This document shows positions 10,145-19,902 of a DNA stretch of 64,000 nt, in pieces. Both the position numbers and the translations under genes were made by a program. Location of the stretch: the NCBI RefSeq assembly GCF_023715535.1, contig NZ_JAMBOI010000005.1, forward strand, positions 120,672 through 184,671, read 5' to 3'. How positions within the stretch are numbered: position 1 is the first letter of the stretch; every line of letters begins with the position of its first letter. Under the pieces are notes generated by a model. That model was given only the letters and a program-made list of their open reading frames with translations, ran no database searches and was not told the DNA's origin. This DNA is from Sporosarcina luteola. Its GTDB lineage: Bacteria; Bacillota; Bacilli; Bacillales_A; Planococcaceae.

Positions 10145-10779
10145 TGAATTGTTTGACTGTTGCAATGGGAAAAGGAAGGATAGCGAATCAGGCGATTGCA
10201 CTTTTGGAGGAGGCCGGGATTCTTTTCTCAGACTTTACCAATAAAAGCAGAAAGCTCATCTTCATGGATGATTCGAACTCCATCAAATTGATTTTCGTAA
10301 AAGCGGTAGATGTGCCGACGTACGTAGAACGAGGCGCCGCGGATATCGGGGTAATTGGAAAAGATGTTCTGTTGGAAGATCCAAAGGACGTTTATGAACT
10401 GTTGGATCTCGTTATAGGAAAATGCAAATTGTCCGTTGCGGGATATCCGGAAACAAAGCTCAACGAACTAACCCAGTTGACGGTTGCTTCCAAGTATCCG
10501 AAGATAGCAAAACTCCATTTTGAACAAAAAGGGATCCGCACCAATATTATCGAGCTGAATGGGTCAGTCGAATTGGCACCGCTCATTGGCTTGGCAGATT
10601 GTATTGTCGACATCGTCGAAACGGGCACAACATTGGAGGAGAATGGCCTAGTCGTAATTGAAGACGTTGCGGAAGTAAGCGCAAGGTTGATTGTGAATAA
10701 AGCCAGTTTTGCCATCAAGACAGATCGTATCCAGAAATTCATTGCCGATGTCAAAACGGGGCTGGAGGTGTATTCATGA
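10144..10779 (+). CDS. hisG: ATP phosphoribosyltransferase, short form
   Basis: Catalyses the first step of histidine synthesis, ATP plus PRPP to phosphoribosyl-ATP. At 211 residues it is the short form that lacks the C-terminal ACT-like regulatory domain and needs HisZ, which is encoded just upstream. Typical segments are AMGKGRIANQA near the start, the GAADIGVIGKDVL region and the PRPP-binding stretch DIVETGTTLEENGL. The start overlaps the hisZ stop and the stop overlaps the hisD start, so the three are coupled. Confidence 0.95.
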   Translation: MNCLTVAMGKGRIANQAIALLEEAGILFSDFTNKSRKLIFMDDSNSIKLIFVKAVDVPTYVERGAADIGVIGKDVLLEDPKDVYELLDLVIGKCKLSVAGYPETKLNELTQLTVASKYPKIAKLHFEQKGIRTNIIELNGSVELAPLIGLADCIVDIVETGTTLEENGLVVIEDVAEVSARLIVNKASFAIKTDRIQKFIADVKTGLEVYS

Positions 10780-12071
10780 AAATTGTCACTGCTGCAGACT
10801 ATAAGGTGGAAATCAAGAGACGGAATGAGCAGTCCATAGATCTGGAGTTTGACCGGAAAGTGCTTTCGATTATCAACGATGTCCGTATGAACGGGGATGC
10901 GGCTCTACATATGTATACCGAACGGTTCGACGGCGTGAAGTTGGAGAATTTCATTGTCGCAGATGATGAATTCGATGAAGCCTATACGCTCGTTTCGGAA
11001 AACTTCATCGCCTCTCTCCAGAAAGCGAAGCGGAGAATTACCGACTTTCATGAAGAGCAGAAGGAACGTTCCTGGTTCATCCGGCAAGAGAAAGGAATTT
11101 TGCTTGGCCAACAAGTGACCCCTATTGAACGGGTCGGCATTTACGTGCCTGGCGGGAAGGCAGCCTACCCATCAACAGTCCTGATGAACGCCATCCCCGC
11201 AAAAATCGCCGGAGTCGGCTATATTACCATCGCGACTCCACCGCAGTCTGACGGGAAAGTAAACCCGCATGTATTGGTGGCTGCGAAGGAAACAGGCGTG
11301 GACGTCGTCTATAAAGTGGGCGGCGCACAAGCGATTGCAGCATTGGCTTACGGCACTGAAACGATCCGGAAGGTGATGAAAGTTACAGGGCCTGGCAATG
11401 CATATGTTGCAAGGGCGAAAAAATGGGTATTCGGTGACGTTGGAATCGATATGATTGCGGGTCCAAGTGAGATCTGCGTTTTGGCGGATGAAACCTCAGA
11501 CCCTGCATACGTTGCGGCAGATCTATTGTCACAGGCGGAGCATGACGAGCAGGCGGCTGCCATTTGTGTGACGACTAGCGAACAGTTTGCAGGAAAACTG
11601 ATAGCGGAAGTGGAAGAGCGGCTTCCCAAATTGGACCGGATGGAAATTGCGAGCCGCTCCATAAACGATTTCGGACGTATCATCGTCGTTGATTCGCTAA
11701 CGGAAGCGATTGAAGTAGTGAACGAAATTGCACCGGAGCATCTGCAAGTCATGGTGGAAAATCCGGTGGAGCAATTGCCATTCATCCGGAACGCGGGTGC
11801 CATATTCCTCGGGGCTTACTCACCGGAAGCATTGGGCGATTATATGGCAGGACCGAACCATACATTGCCGACTAGCGGAACGGCTGCTTTCTCGTCTCCG
11901 TTAGGTGTTTACGATTTTCTTAAAAAGTCGAGCATCATCCAGTATACGGAGGAAGCGTTTGAGGAAGTGGCGGATGACATCATCATTTTGGCGGAAGCGG
12001 AGCGGTTGACGGGCCATGCCGAGTCGATCCGGCTGCGGAAAGGGGAGCGCAATGAGAAGCGGGAAAATTAG
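10776..12071 (+). CDS. hisD: Histidinol dehydrogenase
   Basis: Oxidises L-histidinol to histidine in two NAD-dependent steps, the last reaction of the pathway. The 431-residue protein has the family length. Visible motifs are ERVGIYVPGGKAAYPS, the VTGPGNAYVARAK stretch, DMIAGPSE, the zinc and active-site segment LSQAEHDEQAA, and late APEHL and GPNHTLPT. ATGA overlap with hisG indicates coupling. Its last 20 bases overlap hisB. Confidence 0.96.
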   Translation: MKIVTAADYKVEIKRRNEQSIDLEFDRKVLSIINDVRMNGDAALHMYTERFDGVKLENFIVADDEFDEAYTLVSENFIASLQKAKRRITDFHEEQKERSWFIRQEKGILLGQQVTPIERVGIYVPGGKAAYPSTVLMNAIPAKIAGVGYITIATPPQSDGKVNPHVLVAAKETGVDVVYKVGGAQAIAALAYGTETIRKVMKVTGPGNAYVARAKKWVFGDVGIDMIAGPSEICVLADETSDPAYVAADLLSQAEHDEQAAAICVTTSEQFAGKLIAEVEERLPKLDRMEIASRSINDFGRIIVVDSLTEAIEVVNEIAPEHLQVMVENPVEQLPFIRNAGAIFLGAYSPEALGDYMAGPNHTLPTSGTAAFSSPLGVYDFLKKSSIIQYTEEAFEEVADDIIILAEAERLTGHAESIRLRKGERNEKREN

Positions 12072-12636
12072 TAGAAGCACTGCAGAAACGGCAATTGAAC
12101 TGGAATTTGCTATCGACGGAACAGGGAAAACGGAAATTCGGACGGGGGTCGGATTTCTCGACCATATGTTGACGTTGTTCGCGAACCACGCCAGATTCGA
12201 TTTGACGGTTGAGTGTGATGGTGATCTCGCCGTCGACCAACACCATACGGTCGAAGATATCGGCATCGTGCTAGGCCAGGCCTTCAATCTCAGTATTGGA
12301 AAAAAAGAAGGCATCGAACGGTATGCGACGGTGTCGACGCCGATGGATGAAGCACTTTCAACCGTATCACTCGACATAAGCGGACGCTCCTTCCTCGTCT
12401 ATAACGTCGAAGGATTGAAAGACAAAGTAGGGGATTTTGACACCGAGCTGGTAGAAGAGTTTTTCCTCGCTTTCACCCGGCAAGCAAATGTGACGTTGCA
12501 TATCAATTTGCAATACGGGAAAAACAGCCACCATATCATCGAATCCATTTTCAAAAGTTTTGGAAGAGCTCTGCGCATCGCGAGTTCAATAAATCCTGAA
12601 ATTAAAGGGGTTCCATCGACAAAGGGGATTCTATAA
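12052..12636 (+). CDS. hisB: Imidazoleglycerol-phosphate dehydratase
   Basis: Dehydrates imidazole glycerol phosphate to imidazole acetol phosphate using manganese. The 194-residue protein is the monofunctional form. It has metal-binding histidine motifs FLDHML, DQHHTVEDIGI and, near the C-terminus, NSHHIIESIFKSFGRAL. No N-terminal phosphatase domain is present, which fits the separate hisJ. ATG 12052 follows AGGGGAGCG inside the 3' end of hisD; a longer frame from 12016 has no ribosome site. Confidence 0.95.
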   Translation: MRSGKISRSTAETAIELEFAIDGTGKTEIRTGVGFLDHMLTLFANHARFDLTVECDGDLAVDQHHTVEDIGIVLGQAFNLSIGKKEGIERYATVSTPMDEALSTVSLDISGRSFLVYNVEGLKDKVGDFDTELVEEFFLAFTRQANVTLHINLQYGKNSHHIIESIFKSFGRALRIASSINPEIKGVPSTKGIL

Positions 12637-12649
12637 GGGGGAGTCGACA

Positions 12650-13363
12650 ATGATTTTATTTCCGGCAATCGATATTAGAGGAGGCAAATGCGTCCGTCTT
12701 ATCCAAGGCGACTATGCCCAGGAGACCGTCTATCATGAATCACCATCGGAAGTGGCGAAGGAGTGGGAAACGCAAGGCGCCGCGTACATACACGTCGTCG
12801 ATTTGGACGGCGCGAAAACCGGTGATTCATTGAATGCTGAAGCAATTAGGGAAATCGTGGAGGCTGTGAAAATCCCTGTCCAAGTCGGTGGAGGGATTCG
12901 GTCGATGGGAACGATCGATTCACTTATCGCAAGCGGGGTAAGCAGGGTCATTATCGGGACGGCTGCTATTCAAAACCCACAGTTCGTCGAAGAAGCGGTC
13001 GCCAAGTATGCCGAAAAAATCGCAGTGTCGATCGACGCACGAAATGGATTCGTCGCGACGGATGGCTGGACGGAAACGACGGATGTCAAAGCGGTCAAAT
13101 TGCTGCGATGGCTTGAAGGTGCAGGCGTCAAAACGGTCGTGTATACCGACATTATGAAAGACGGCATGCTGCAAGGACCGAATTTCGATGAGTTATATGT
13201 GGTGAGCAAAGCATCCGATATGGACATCATCGCTTCCGGCGGTGTTTCGACGATTGAGGATATCGCAAAGCTGAAATTGATGAATCTGTATGGTGCAATT
13301 ATCGGGAAAGCATTGTATGAAGGGAATCTATCTTTGGCAACAGCAATGGAGGGACAGCGATGA
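12650..13363 (+). CDS. hisA: ProFAR isomerase (HisA)
   Basis: Isomerises phosphoribosylformimino-AICAR-phosphate by an Amadori rearrangement. The 237-residue TIM barrel starts with FPAIDIRGGKCVRL, bearing the catalytic aspartate, and has phosphate-binding loops QVGGGIRSM and IIASGGVST, with the second catalytic aspartate in YTDIMKDGM. HisA and HisF are related half-barrel duplications, and the two sit side by side here. The start has a GGGGGAG site; the stop overlaps hisF by ATGA. Confidence 0.95.
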   Translation: MILFPAIDIRGGKCVRLIQGDYAQETVYHESPSEVAKEWETQGAAYIHVVDLDGAKTGDSLNAEAIREIVEAVKIPVQVGGGIRSMGTIDSLIASGVSRVIIGTAAIQNPQFVEEAVAKYAEKIAVSIDARNGFVATDGWTETTDVKAVKLLRWLEGAGVKTVVYTDIMKDGMLQGPNFDELYVVSKASDMDIIASGGVSTIEDIAKLKLMNLYGAIIGKALYEGNLSLATAMEGQR

Positions 13364-14121
13364 AGAAACGAATCATAGCTTGCATGGACGTTGATAACAG
13401 GAAAGTCGTGAAAGGGAAGAAGTTCCTCGATGTACAAGAAGTTGCAGATCCACTTACTCTTGCGAAAAAATACGTAGCGGATGGTGCGGATGAACTCGTC
13501 TTTTATGATATATCCGCCTCTACGAAGAACAGGGAAATGTTCCTTGATTTAATTGAAGAGATTGCGCAAGAGGTACCGATTCCTTTCATCGTGGGGGGAG
13601 GCATTCGGACAATCGAAGACATTGGGAAGATCTTTAGTGTCGGCGGAGATAAAGTATCCATTAATAGCGCCGCTTTGCTGAACCCGGAATTGATCCGAGA
13701 AGCTGCGGAGAAATTCGGTTCCGATCGGATTATGCTTTCAATGGACGTTAAAAAGGCCGGTCCCGGAAAGTGGGTTGTCTTTGCAAAAGGCGGTATGGAA
13801 GAGACCGGGCTGGATGCAATCGAGTGGGCAGTGAAGGGTGAGCAACTTGGAGCAGGTGAACTCGTCGTCAACAGCATCGATGAGGACGGTGTAAAGGATG
13901 GCTATGATATCGAGCTCTACAGATCGTTGGCGGCCGCGGTCAGCATTCCGATTGTTGCAAGTGGTGGAGCAGGCAAACCCGAACATTTTGCAAGAGTATT
14001 GACGGAGGGAAAGGCGAGCTCCGCCCTTGCTGCCTCAGTATTCCACTTCGAAGAAATTCATATTGGGGAATTGAAGACGTATTTGGACGAACAAAAACAA
14101 GTTGTTGGGAATGAATCATGA
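13360..14121 (+). CDS. hisF: Imidazole glycerol phosphate synthase, cyclase subunit
   Basis: The cyclase uses ammonia, normally channelled from HisH, to make imidazole glycerol phosphate and AICAR. The 253-residue TIM barrel has [12 protein letters not shown] with the catalytic aspartate, phosphate-binding [11 protein letters not shown] and [13 protein letters not shown], and [13 protein letters not shown] with the second catalytic aspartate. The glutaminase partner hisH is absent from this operon and from the window, which is worth noting. ATGA overlap precedes it and an overlap with hisIE follows. Confidence 0.94.
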   Translation: MKKRIIACMDVDNRKVVKGKKFLDVQEVADPLTLAKKYVADGADELVFYDISASTKNREMFLDLIEEIAQEVPIPFIVGGGIRTIEDIGKIFSVGGDKVSINSAALLNPELIREAAEKFGSDRIMLSMDVKKAGPGKWVVFAKGGMEETGLDAIEWAVKGEQLGAGELVVNSIDEDGVKDGYDIELYRSLAAAVSIPIVASGGAGKPEHFARVLTEGKASSALAASVFHFEEIHIGELKTYLDEQKQVVGNES

Positions 14122-14762
14122 TGAATATCGATATAGACGCACTTATATATGATCAGAATGGTTTGGTTCCCGCTATCGTACAGGATGAGCGGACAGGGGA
14201 AGTGCTCATGCTCGCCTATATGAACAGGGAATCCCTCCAAAAAACGCTTGAGACGAAAGAGACTTGGTTTTACAGCCGTTCCAGGCAGGAGCTTTGGAAT
14301 AAAGGCGCGACTTCCGGCAATCGGCAAGCTGTCAAACGGATATCCGTCGACTGCGATCAGGATGCGATCCTCCTCCAAGTCGAGCCGGCCGGTCCCGCTT
14401 GCCATATGGGTGAAACGTCTTGCTTTCATTCAATCGGATTTGAAGAGAGTCATTCAGTGCGCGGCATCGTCCATGAAATTGTAGATGAAATCAAAGAGCG
14501 ACGAGCGGACCCGATTGAAGGATCCTATACTTCGTATCTGTTCCGTGAAGGAGTGGATAAAGTATTGAAGAAGATTGGGGAAGAATCGACGGAAGTCGTC
14601 ATCGGTGCAAAAAATCGGGATAAGGATGAAGTGACGAATGAACTTGCCGATTTGACATATCACACGCTTGTCCTTATGGAATTGCTCGATGTGTCTGTTG
14701 ATGACGTGAAGGCGATTCTACGGGAGAGAAGGCCGAAGAAGGAAGTGGTGCTGGATGAATAA
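14118..14762 (+). CDS. hisIE: Bifunctional phosphoribosyl-AMP cyclohydrolase / phosphoribosyl-ATP pyrophosphatase
   Basis: Carries out the second and third steps of histidine synthesis in one 214-residue chain. The N-terminal cyclohydrolase half (about residues 1-110) shows [23 protein letters not shown] and the metal-binding DCDQDAIL and CHMGETSCF. The C-terminal pyrophosphohydrolase half (about 115-210) shows the MazG-like [16 protein letters not shown] and NELADLTYH helices. The start is ATGATG overlapping the hisF stop, so either ATG could serve. Confidence 0.95.
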   Translation: MMNIDIDALIYDQNGLVPAIVQDERTGEVLMLAYMNRESLQKTLETKETWFYSRSRQELWNKGATSGNRQAVKRISVDCDQDAILLQVEPAGPACHMGETSCFHSIGFEESHSVRGIVHEIVDEIKERRADPIEGSYTSYLFREGVDKVLKKIGEESTEVVIGAKNRDKDEVTNELADLTYHTLVLMELLDVSVDDVKAILRERRPKKEVVLDE

Positions 14763-15828
14763 ATTCTGGAGCGAAATGGTGAATCGGACCGAGCCGTACG
14801 TGCCGGGCGAACAACTGAATGATCCGGATATCATTAAATTGAATACGAATGAAAACCCGTACCCACCAAGTCCACGCGTAAAAGAGGCGATAGTGGAAGA
14901 GTTGGATGGAAAGCTCCGGCTGTATCCATCCCCTACAGCGGACGGACTGCGACTAGCCATTGCAGATACCTACGACGTCTCACCGGACGAAGTTTTCGTT
15001 GGAAACGGGTCGGATGAGGTTCTTGCTTTTTCATTCATGGCGTTCTTCCATCCGGATAAACCGATCCGCTTTCCGAACATCACATATAGCTTTTATCCGG
15101 TTTACGCAAAGCTGTTCAACATTCCATATGAAATAGTTCGTGTGAATGGAGATTTCACTTTGCCCGCGGAATCCTTCTTCGGATCTGAAGGCGGCGTCAT
15201 CATGCCGAATCCGAATGCGCCGACGAGCCTCTATATGGAGCTATCATCGATTGAAACGATTTTAGTTAATAATCCCGATAGAGTTGTCATTATCGATGAA
15301 GCGTATATTGATTTTGCAACCGCATCTGCTGTGGAATTGGTGAGATTGTATGAAAATCTGCTTGTCATCCAGACGACATCGAAATCCCGATCGCTTGCGG
15401 GCATGCGCGTCGGCTATGCAATCGGCCATCCGGATTTAATTGAGGCGCTTGTACGGATCAAGGATTCATTCAACTCCTATACGGTCGACAGGCTGGCGAT
15501 TGCGGGGGCGACGGCTGCATTCAAGGACCGGGAATACTTCAACAGTACGGTGTTGAAAATCACAGCGACACGGAACCGACTTATTCATACTTTGAAGGAG
15601 ATGGGCTTTCACGTTTTGCCGTCACAAGCGAACTTCGTATTTGCCAAGCATACAGATAAGGCAGCCGCTGAAATTTATGTAGAATTGAAAAATGCAGGAA
15701 TACTCGTCCGTCACTTCAATCAACCTGAAATCGATAACTATTTACGCATTTCGGTTGGTACGGACGAACAGATGGATAGCCTGCTTCGAAAACTGGAACA
15801 ATTGCTTGCAGTCGATAGCCATATTTAA
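14755..15828 (+). CDS. hisC: Histidinol-phosphate aminotransferase
   Basis: A PLP enzyme that transfers an amino group from glutamate to imidazole acetol phosphate. The 357-residue fold-type I protein has [20 protein letters not shown], the PLP-contacting IIDEAYIDF and the lysine loop [15 protein letters not shown]. It ends the his operon and starts eight bases before the hisIE stop. HisC can also act on aromatic amino acids in some bacilli; nothing here tests that. Confidence 0.94.
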   Translation: MNKFWSEMVNRTEPYVPGEQLNDPDIIKLNTNENPYPPSPRVKEAIVEELDGKLRLYPSPTADGLRLAIADTYDVSPDEVFVGNGSDEVLAFSFMAFFHPDKPIRFPNITYSFYPVYAKLFNIPYEIVRVNGDFTLPAESFFGSEGGVIMPNPNAPTSLYMELSSIETILVNNPDRVVIIDEAYIDFATASAVELVRLYENLLVIQTTSKSRSLAGMRVGYAIGHPDLIEALVRIKDSFNSYTVDRLAIAGATAAFKDREYFNSTVLKITATRNRLIHTLKEMGFHVLPSQANFVFAKHTDKAAAEIYVELKNAGILVRHFNQPEIDNYLRISVGTDEQMDSLLRKLEQLLAVDSHI

Positions 15829-15908
15829 AAAAGAGGATGGCAATGCGGGACCGGGAACTGCTATACTGAGGTCAAAAGCAGTTTGGCGTGAAGGGGGAAG
15901 GCATTTAA

Positions 15909-16091
15909 ATGACTACACCGAAATTCATCGATATCGCATTGATCATCTTCTTAGGCTATTTTGCAATTGACCGTTTCACGAAAGGGCAGACAGGCATCGC
16001 CATTTTCTTCACAGTCTTGGCACTTATGAATGTATTCGTTCTCACCATGAAAATAAAACAGGATAAAAATAAGGCGAATGAGCCAAAGTAA
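15909..16091 (+). CDS. Small two-helix membrane protein
   Basis: A 60-residue protein with two hydrophobic segments (about residues 8-20 and 28-46) and a basic C-terminal tail. AAGGGGG lies upstream of the ATG and a terminator follows the stop. I do not recognise a family. It sits between hisC and rlmN with no functional link visible. Confidence 0.6.
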   Translation: MTTPKFIDIALIIFLGYFAIDRFTKGQTGIAIFFTVLALMNVFVLTMKIKQDKNKANEPK

Positions 16092-16094
16092 TGT

Positions 16095-16123
16095 AAGCTG
16101 TCTATAGATGAGGCAGCTTTTTT
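16095..16123 (+). terminator. Rho-independent terminator
   Basis: AAGCTGTC and GAGGCAGCTT form a stem followed by Ts, just after the small membrane protein. Confidence 0.75.
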
Positions 16124-16144
16124 CTTCTGTTTTCGCCGTTTTCA

Positions 16145-16153
16145 TGGTATAAT
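16145..16153 (+). promoter_or_regulatory. Extended -10 promoter of rlmN
   Basis: TGGTATAAT is a full extended -10 element 35 bases before the rlmN ATG. The -35 region is weak, with TTCTGT at 17 bases. Confidence 0.55.
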
Positions 16154-16187
16154 AACCGAATGCAAAAGTGAGAAGTGAGGAATTGAC

Positions 16188-17255
16188 ATGAAAAAATCAA
16201 TTTACGGCTTGACCCTCGAACAGCTGACAGATTGGCTAGTCGAAAATGGACAAAAGAAATTCCGTGCTGCACAAGTATGGGACTGGCTTTACAAAAAGCG
16301 TGTCACCGACTTTGGAGACATGAAAAATATAAATAAAGAATGCATCCAATTATTGGATGAAATTTTTGTGATACAGACTCTTGAACAGTCAGTGAAGCAA
16401 GTTTCGGACGACGGGACAATCAAATTCCTTTTCAAAATGCAGGACGGGAACTTAATTGAAACCGTTTTGATGAAATTCCCATACGGCCACTCAGTATGTG
16501 TAACAACCCAAGTTGGATGCAATATCGGCTGCAGTTTTTGCGCCAGTGGTTTATTGAAGAAAAACAGGGATTTGGATGCCGGGGAAATCGTCGGTCAAAT
16601 CATGAAAGTGCAACAGCATCTTGACGAGGTTGGCAATGGGGAACGTGTCAGCCATATCGTCGTCATGGGCATCGGCGAACCGTTCGACAACTACACGAAT
16701 TTGATGAATTTCCTCCGTGTCATCAATGACCAGAAAGGGTTATCGATCGGTGCGCGTCACATCACAGTTTCAACGAGCGGTCTGACACCGAAAATCCGTG
16801 AGTTCGCTGAAGAGAATATCCAAATCAATTTGGCGGTATCCCTTCATGCGCCGAACAATGATCTGCGGACGAGAATCATGAAAATCAATAAAGCATATCC
16901 GATTGAAAAGCTGATGGACTCGATCGATTATTATTTGGAAACGACAAACCGCCGGATCACTTTCGAATACATTCTGTTGGATGACGTAAATGATCACGTA
17001 GCTGAAGCCGAGCAATTGGCAAAACTACTGTATAATAAACGCCATTTGTCTTACGTCAACCTCATCCCGTACAACCCGGTCGATGAGCACGGGCAGTACC
17101 AACGAAGCAAGCCTGAAGCAATCAAGTCATTCCACGATACGTTGAAAAAACGCGGTATCAACTGCGGCGTCCGATGGGAGCAAGGTACAGACATCGACGC
17201 AGCTTGCGGACAATTGCGAAGCAAGCAGATCAAAAAAGATAAAGTAGCGAAGTAA
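16188..17255 (+). CDS. rlmN: 23S rRNA/tRNA adenine C2-methyltransferase RlmN
   Basis: A radical SAM enzyme that methylates A2503 of 23S rRNA and A37 of some tRNAs. The 355-residue protein has the cluster motif CNIGCSFC (Cys111, 115, 118), [12 protein letters not shown], and the C-terminal methyl-carrying cysteine Cys340 in DIDAACGQL. The absence of Cfr-specific features and the length fit RlmN. It is a single gene with its own promoter and terminator. Confidence 0.96.
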   Translation: MKKSIYGLTLEQLTDWLVENGQKKFRAAQVWDWLYKKRVTDFGDMKNINKECIQLLDEIFVIQTLEQSVKQVSDDGTIKFLFKMQDGNLIETVLMKFPYGHSVCVTTQVGCNIGCSFCASGLLKKNRDLDAGEIVGQIMKVQQHLDEVGNGERVSHIVVMGIGEPFDNYTNLMNFLRVINDQKGLSIGARHITVSTSGLTPKIREFAEENIQINLAVSLHAPNNDLRTRIMKINKAYPIEKLMDSIDYYLETTNRRITFEYILLDDVNDHVAEAEQLAKLLYNKRHLSYVNLIPYNPVDEHGQYQRSKPEAIKSFHDTLKKRGINCGVRWEQGTDIDAACGQLRSKQIKKDKVAK

Positions 17256-17325
17256 ACCATAATAACGAACGCCGACAAGAGTAACGGGTTCGGTTGTTGG
17301 GGGAAAATCAAATAACAACCTATTC

Positions 17326-17367
17326 AAAGAGACACAATTCGCATATGAATTAGTGTCTCTTTTTTTG
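17326..17367 (+). terminator. Terminator hairpin of rlmN, repeated elsewhere
   Basis: AAAGAGACAC..GTGTCTCTTTTTTT forms a strong stem around AATTCGCATATGAATTA. The preceding AATAACAACCTATTCA is shared almost base for base with the hairpin at 58776-58830, so this is a dispersed terminator-type repeat. Confidence 0.85.
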
Positions 17368-17431
17368 TAGCTACATTTCTGCCTTCTTGCGATGGGATTT
17401 TATGTTAAAATTTAAGTAGAGGGGGATGTAT

Positions 17432-17971
17432 ATGAAAAGAACAAAAGGGATGAGATGTTTACTATTCACATTGATATTCTTACTACTAACACTATCAGCG
17501 TGCAATTCAAAACCTGAATTCAAATTGTATGAAGGCAAACCATTGAGAATAGCAGTAGTTGGAGAACCGCCAGAAGTGGAAGAAGAACAAATAAGGTTTG
17601 ATAAAGTTTCCTTCGACGAATTAACGAGTGAAACAATCGATTCTTATAATGCCGTCATTATTACAGAAGAAAACCTTGTCGAAGCTTCAGAGAGCCAGTA
17701 TGCGGATGTGTACTTACAGTCAACCATTCCATTCTTTTTTATTTCAGCTAACAGCCCTATTCCTTTTACTGTGGAAGACGTAGAGTATGATACCAGTTGG
17801 GATTGGACTGTCGGGAAAAGCTATGCTGTTGGTGTTCTGACGATACAAGAAGAGGATGAAGAGGTCGTGAAAAATTGGGGCTATGGTTTATACAACTCTG
17901 AAAAGACTGATGAACACATAAAAGCATTATATTCGAGAATTTTTATTACAATTGAGGAACTACATCTTTAA
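17432..17971 (+). CDS. Small lipoprotein, unknown function
   Basis: A 179-residue protein with a type II signal peptide: basic MKRTKGMR, a hydrophobic stretch, and the lipobox TLSAC with Cys at about residue 24. The mature part is acidic and without a domain I recognise. ATG 17432 is chosen because GAGGGGG is six bases upstream; ATG 17426 touches that site. It opens an AT-rich islet of small genes whose base composition differs by eye from the his operon before it. Confidence 0.75.
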   Translation: MKRTKGMRCLLFTLIFLLLTLSACNSKPEFKLYEGKPLRIAVVGEPPEVEEEQIRFDKVSFDELTSETIDSYNAVIITEENLVEASESQYADVYLQSTIPFFFISANSPIPFTVEDVEYDTSWDWTVGKSYAVGVLTIQEEDEEVVKNWGYGLYNSEKTDEHIKALYSRIFITIEELHL

Positions 17972-18101
17972 CAGAAACGGTTGATTGGTGAAGAGTGTTG
18001 TTAAAATTGTGTTTAACACAATCGGGCAAATTGAGAGTGACAAAAACAGATTGAGTGACGCAAGTAATAAATGTTATTTACACTTTGCCGAGGGGGTACT
18101 T

Positions 18102-18758
18102 ATGAAGACTCACTATTATCTAGGTTGGTTTAACAACTTTTTTCCGGAGAATCTGAGTAGAGTGTTAAAGATGGATATAACTGATAGAAAATCGCTTGCT
18201 ATGATTAGCTCGAATCCATCTATTTATGAAGATGATGGTGCTACTGAACGGTCGTGGCTCGATCAGGCTGGCATTATGTTTGATGAGTATCATTTAATTA
18301 ATTACGGCGTACAGAAGGAAGATGCCCAAACGATTATTCAAAATGCTTCCGTCATTTTCTTGTTGGGTGGCAATATTCTTAATCTAAATGGTTTTTTGAT
18401 GGAATATGAATTATCGGATTCGATTAAAAAAAGCAGCGCCGTTGTGATGGGAGCAAGCGCTGGAGCAATCAACATGTCCGCTAAATGGTTATCCTCGAAA
18501 AACTTTGGAGATGAAGTTGAAATGAGCTCTGTTTACGACGGAATCGGTCTTGACAATTTTTCCGTCCTGTCTCATTTTGATCTTGAAAATAACTTAGCAC
18601 TGGTTCAGAGGGAACTATCTCCCCTATCGGAAGAAATAAATATTTATGCGTCGAACAAAGATTGCGCAGTACGTGTGAAAGGAGACAAAATCGACATTTT
18701 GGGCAGTGTTTATTTAATTTCCGACTCAAAGATTCAGAAATTAGATGAGACGCTCTAG
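18102..18758 (+). CDS. Peptidase E (S51) family protein
   Basis: A 218-residue protein of the class I glutamine amidotransferase-like S51 fold, whose members include aspartyl dipeptidase PepE and cyanophycinase. The nucleophile elbow GASAGA (Ser119) is clear, with a likely catalytic His in VLSHFD (His158) and a FLLGGN loop before it. No signal peptide is seen, so it is cytoplasmic. ATG 18102 follows GAGGGGG; a longer in-frame extension from 17985 lacks a ribosome site. It lies within the lipoprotein islet. Substrate unknown. Confidence 0.82.
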   Translation: MKTHYYLGWFNNFFPENLSRVLKMDITDRKSLAMISSNPSIYEDDGATERSWLDQAGIMFDEYHLINYGVQKEDAQTIIQNASVIFLLGGNILNLNGFLMEYELSDSIKKSSAVVMGASAGAINMSAKWLSSKNFGDEVEMSSVYDGIGLDNFSVLSHFDLENNLALVQRELSPLSEEINIYASNKDCAVRVKGDKIDILGSVYLISDSKIQKLDETL

Positions 18759-18810
18759 TTGGTATTTAATTAGGCTTGCTTCTCGTCAAACAATTCAAGG
18801 AGGCGATATA

Positions 18811-19224
18811 TTGAAGAAATTAGCTTTCACTTTTATATTACTTGTCTTCTTATTAACCGCTTGCCAAGTGAATAATCCCAATTCAATTACATTGGAAGAA
18901 GTGCTATCTTCATTTGAAGAACAGCAATTGTCACTAAGAAAAAGTAAAGTGAAAAAGGAACATATTTTTGGAATGAAACTTAATAGGGTTAGTCCTTCTT
19001 CTTATGAATTAGATGGGAAAAAGATATTAGTTTATATCTATGATTCAAGTGACGAACGAGACCAGGGTTTGGAAGATTGGCGTGAAAAAACAGCAAGTAT
19101 GGATACGGTCGGATATAAAGTTTATGACGTGAATAATGTGATGCTGTTTTATGTGTTTGAACAAGAACTAAATAGTGAAATAGACAGTAAATTACAAAAT
19201 GTTGTAAATGGATTAAGTCGTTAA
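18811..19224 (+). CDS. Small lipoprotein, unknown function
   Basis: A 137-residue protein starting at TTG 18811, supported by AAGGAGG seven bases upstream; an ATG at 18745 gives a less likely extension. The signal peptide ends in the lipobox LLTAC at about residue 17. The mature part is mixed charged with no recognised domain. A terminator-like repeat follows the stop. It may be surface-exposed on the membrane. Confidence 0.72.
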   Translation: MKKLAFTFILLVFLLTACQVNNPNSITLEEVLSSFEEQQLSLRKSKVKKEHIFGMKLNRVSPSSYELDGKKILVYIYDSSDERDQGLEDWREKTASMDTVGYKVYDVNNVMLFYVFEQELNSEIDSKLQNVVNGLSR

Positions 19225-19232
19225 TTGATTTT

Positions 19233-19303
19233 CAACTATCGGATGCTTTACTTGAAGATCGTTGAGCTGATTAACGAATCTTTTTTCTTATTCAATTAAC
19301 GGG
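19233..19303 (+). repeat. Terminator-like intergenic repeat, copy 1
   Basis: This element includes GGATGCTTTACTTGAAGATC, GTTGAGCTG and CTTTTTTCTTATTCAA. The stretch ACTTGAAGATCGTTGAGCTG recurs at 21190-21209. It follows a small gene and contains a hairpin before a T-run. Confidence 0.7.
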
Positions 19304-19378
19304 GCATATAGAACAAGAAGGGGTTATCACCTTCCTTGTTGAAATAAAGGAGAGGATTAATATGGGGGTGTTTATGTT

Positions 19379-19784
19379 ATGAAATCGAAGAAAACGATAT
19401 TATCTTCTATAATTGCACTGGCCTTGGCATTAGTAATAATAATATCTTGTAGTTTAGTTATTCAAAATGTAGGTTCTATAAATCAAATATTTTTTCCAAT
19501 GGTTACCGCTATTGTAGATTCACAAGATAGCATGGAAGAATGGGGAAAAATAAGTTTTAACGACGAAAATGACTTGATATTCGACAGCATTTTCTGGAAT
19601 AAATGACGCAAACAGTGAAGGTGATGTATTACTAAGGGTAAAAGATATAAATGGAGATATAGTAGTAGATGAGTTTCAGGTATCACCTGGAAAAAGTACA
19701 AAATTGGATGGGCTAAAGAATGGTGAAAAATACATCTTTGAAATTAAAGTTCCACAGGGAAGGTTTTTTATTAATGCGACATAA
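19379..19784 (+). pseudogene. Small exported protein gene broken by a one-base frameshift
   Basis: The frame opens at ATG 19379 after GGGGGTG, with a hydrophobic signal-like N-terminus (about residues 7-26, containing IISC). It stops at 19606. The next frame continues in a coherent, protein-like way from about 19591 (SGINDANSEGDVLL) to a TAA at 19784. Adding one T to the TTTT run in ATTTTCTGG near 19592 restores a single frame of about 135 codons. It could be a real mutation or a homopolymer sequencing error. No family recognised. Confidence 0.65.
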
Positions 19785-19797
19785 AAAATGATAGTAA

Positions 19798-19875
19798 GCT
19801 AACGGATGCTTTACATCAAGAAAGAGTAAAGCATTTTCTTATTGTACTAAAGAGGCAGTAGCGTTAGCGAAAGGA
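19798..19875 (+). repeat. Terminator-like intergenic repeat
   Basis: GCTAACGGATGCTTTACATC begins the element right after the broken gene. An inner pair GCTTTAC / GTAAAGC forms a hairpin before TTTTCTTATTG. The opening resembles the other small-gene repeats of this islet. Confidence 0.55.
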
Positions 19876-19902
19876 TGATTCAATACTAATAAGGGGGAAT
19901 TT

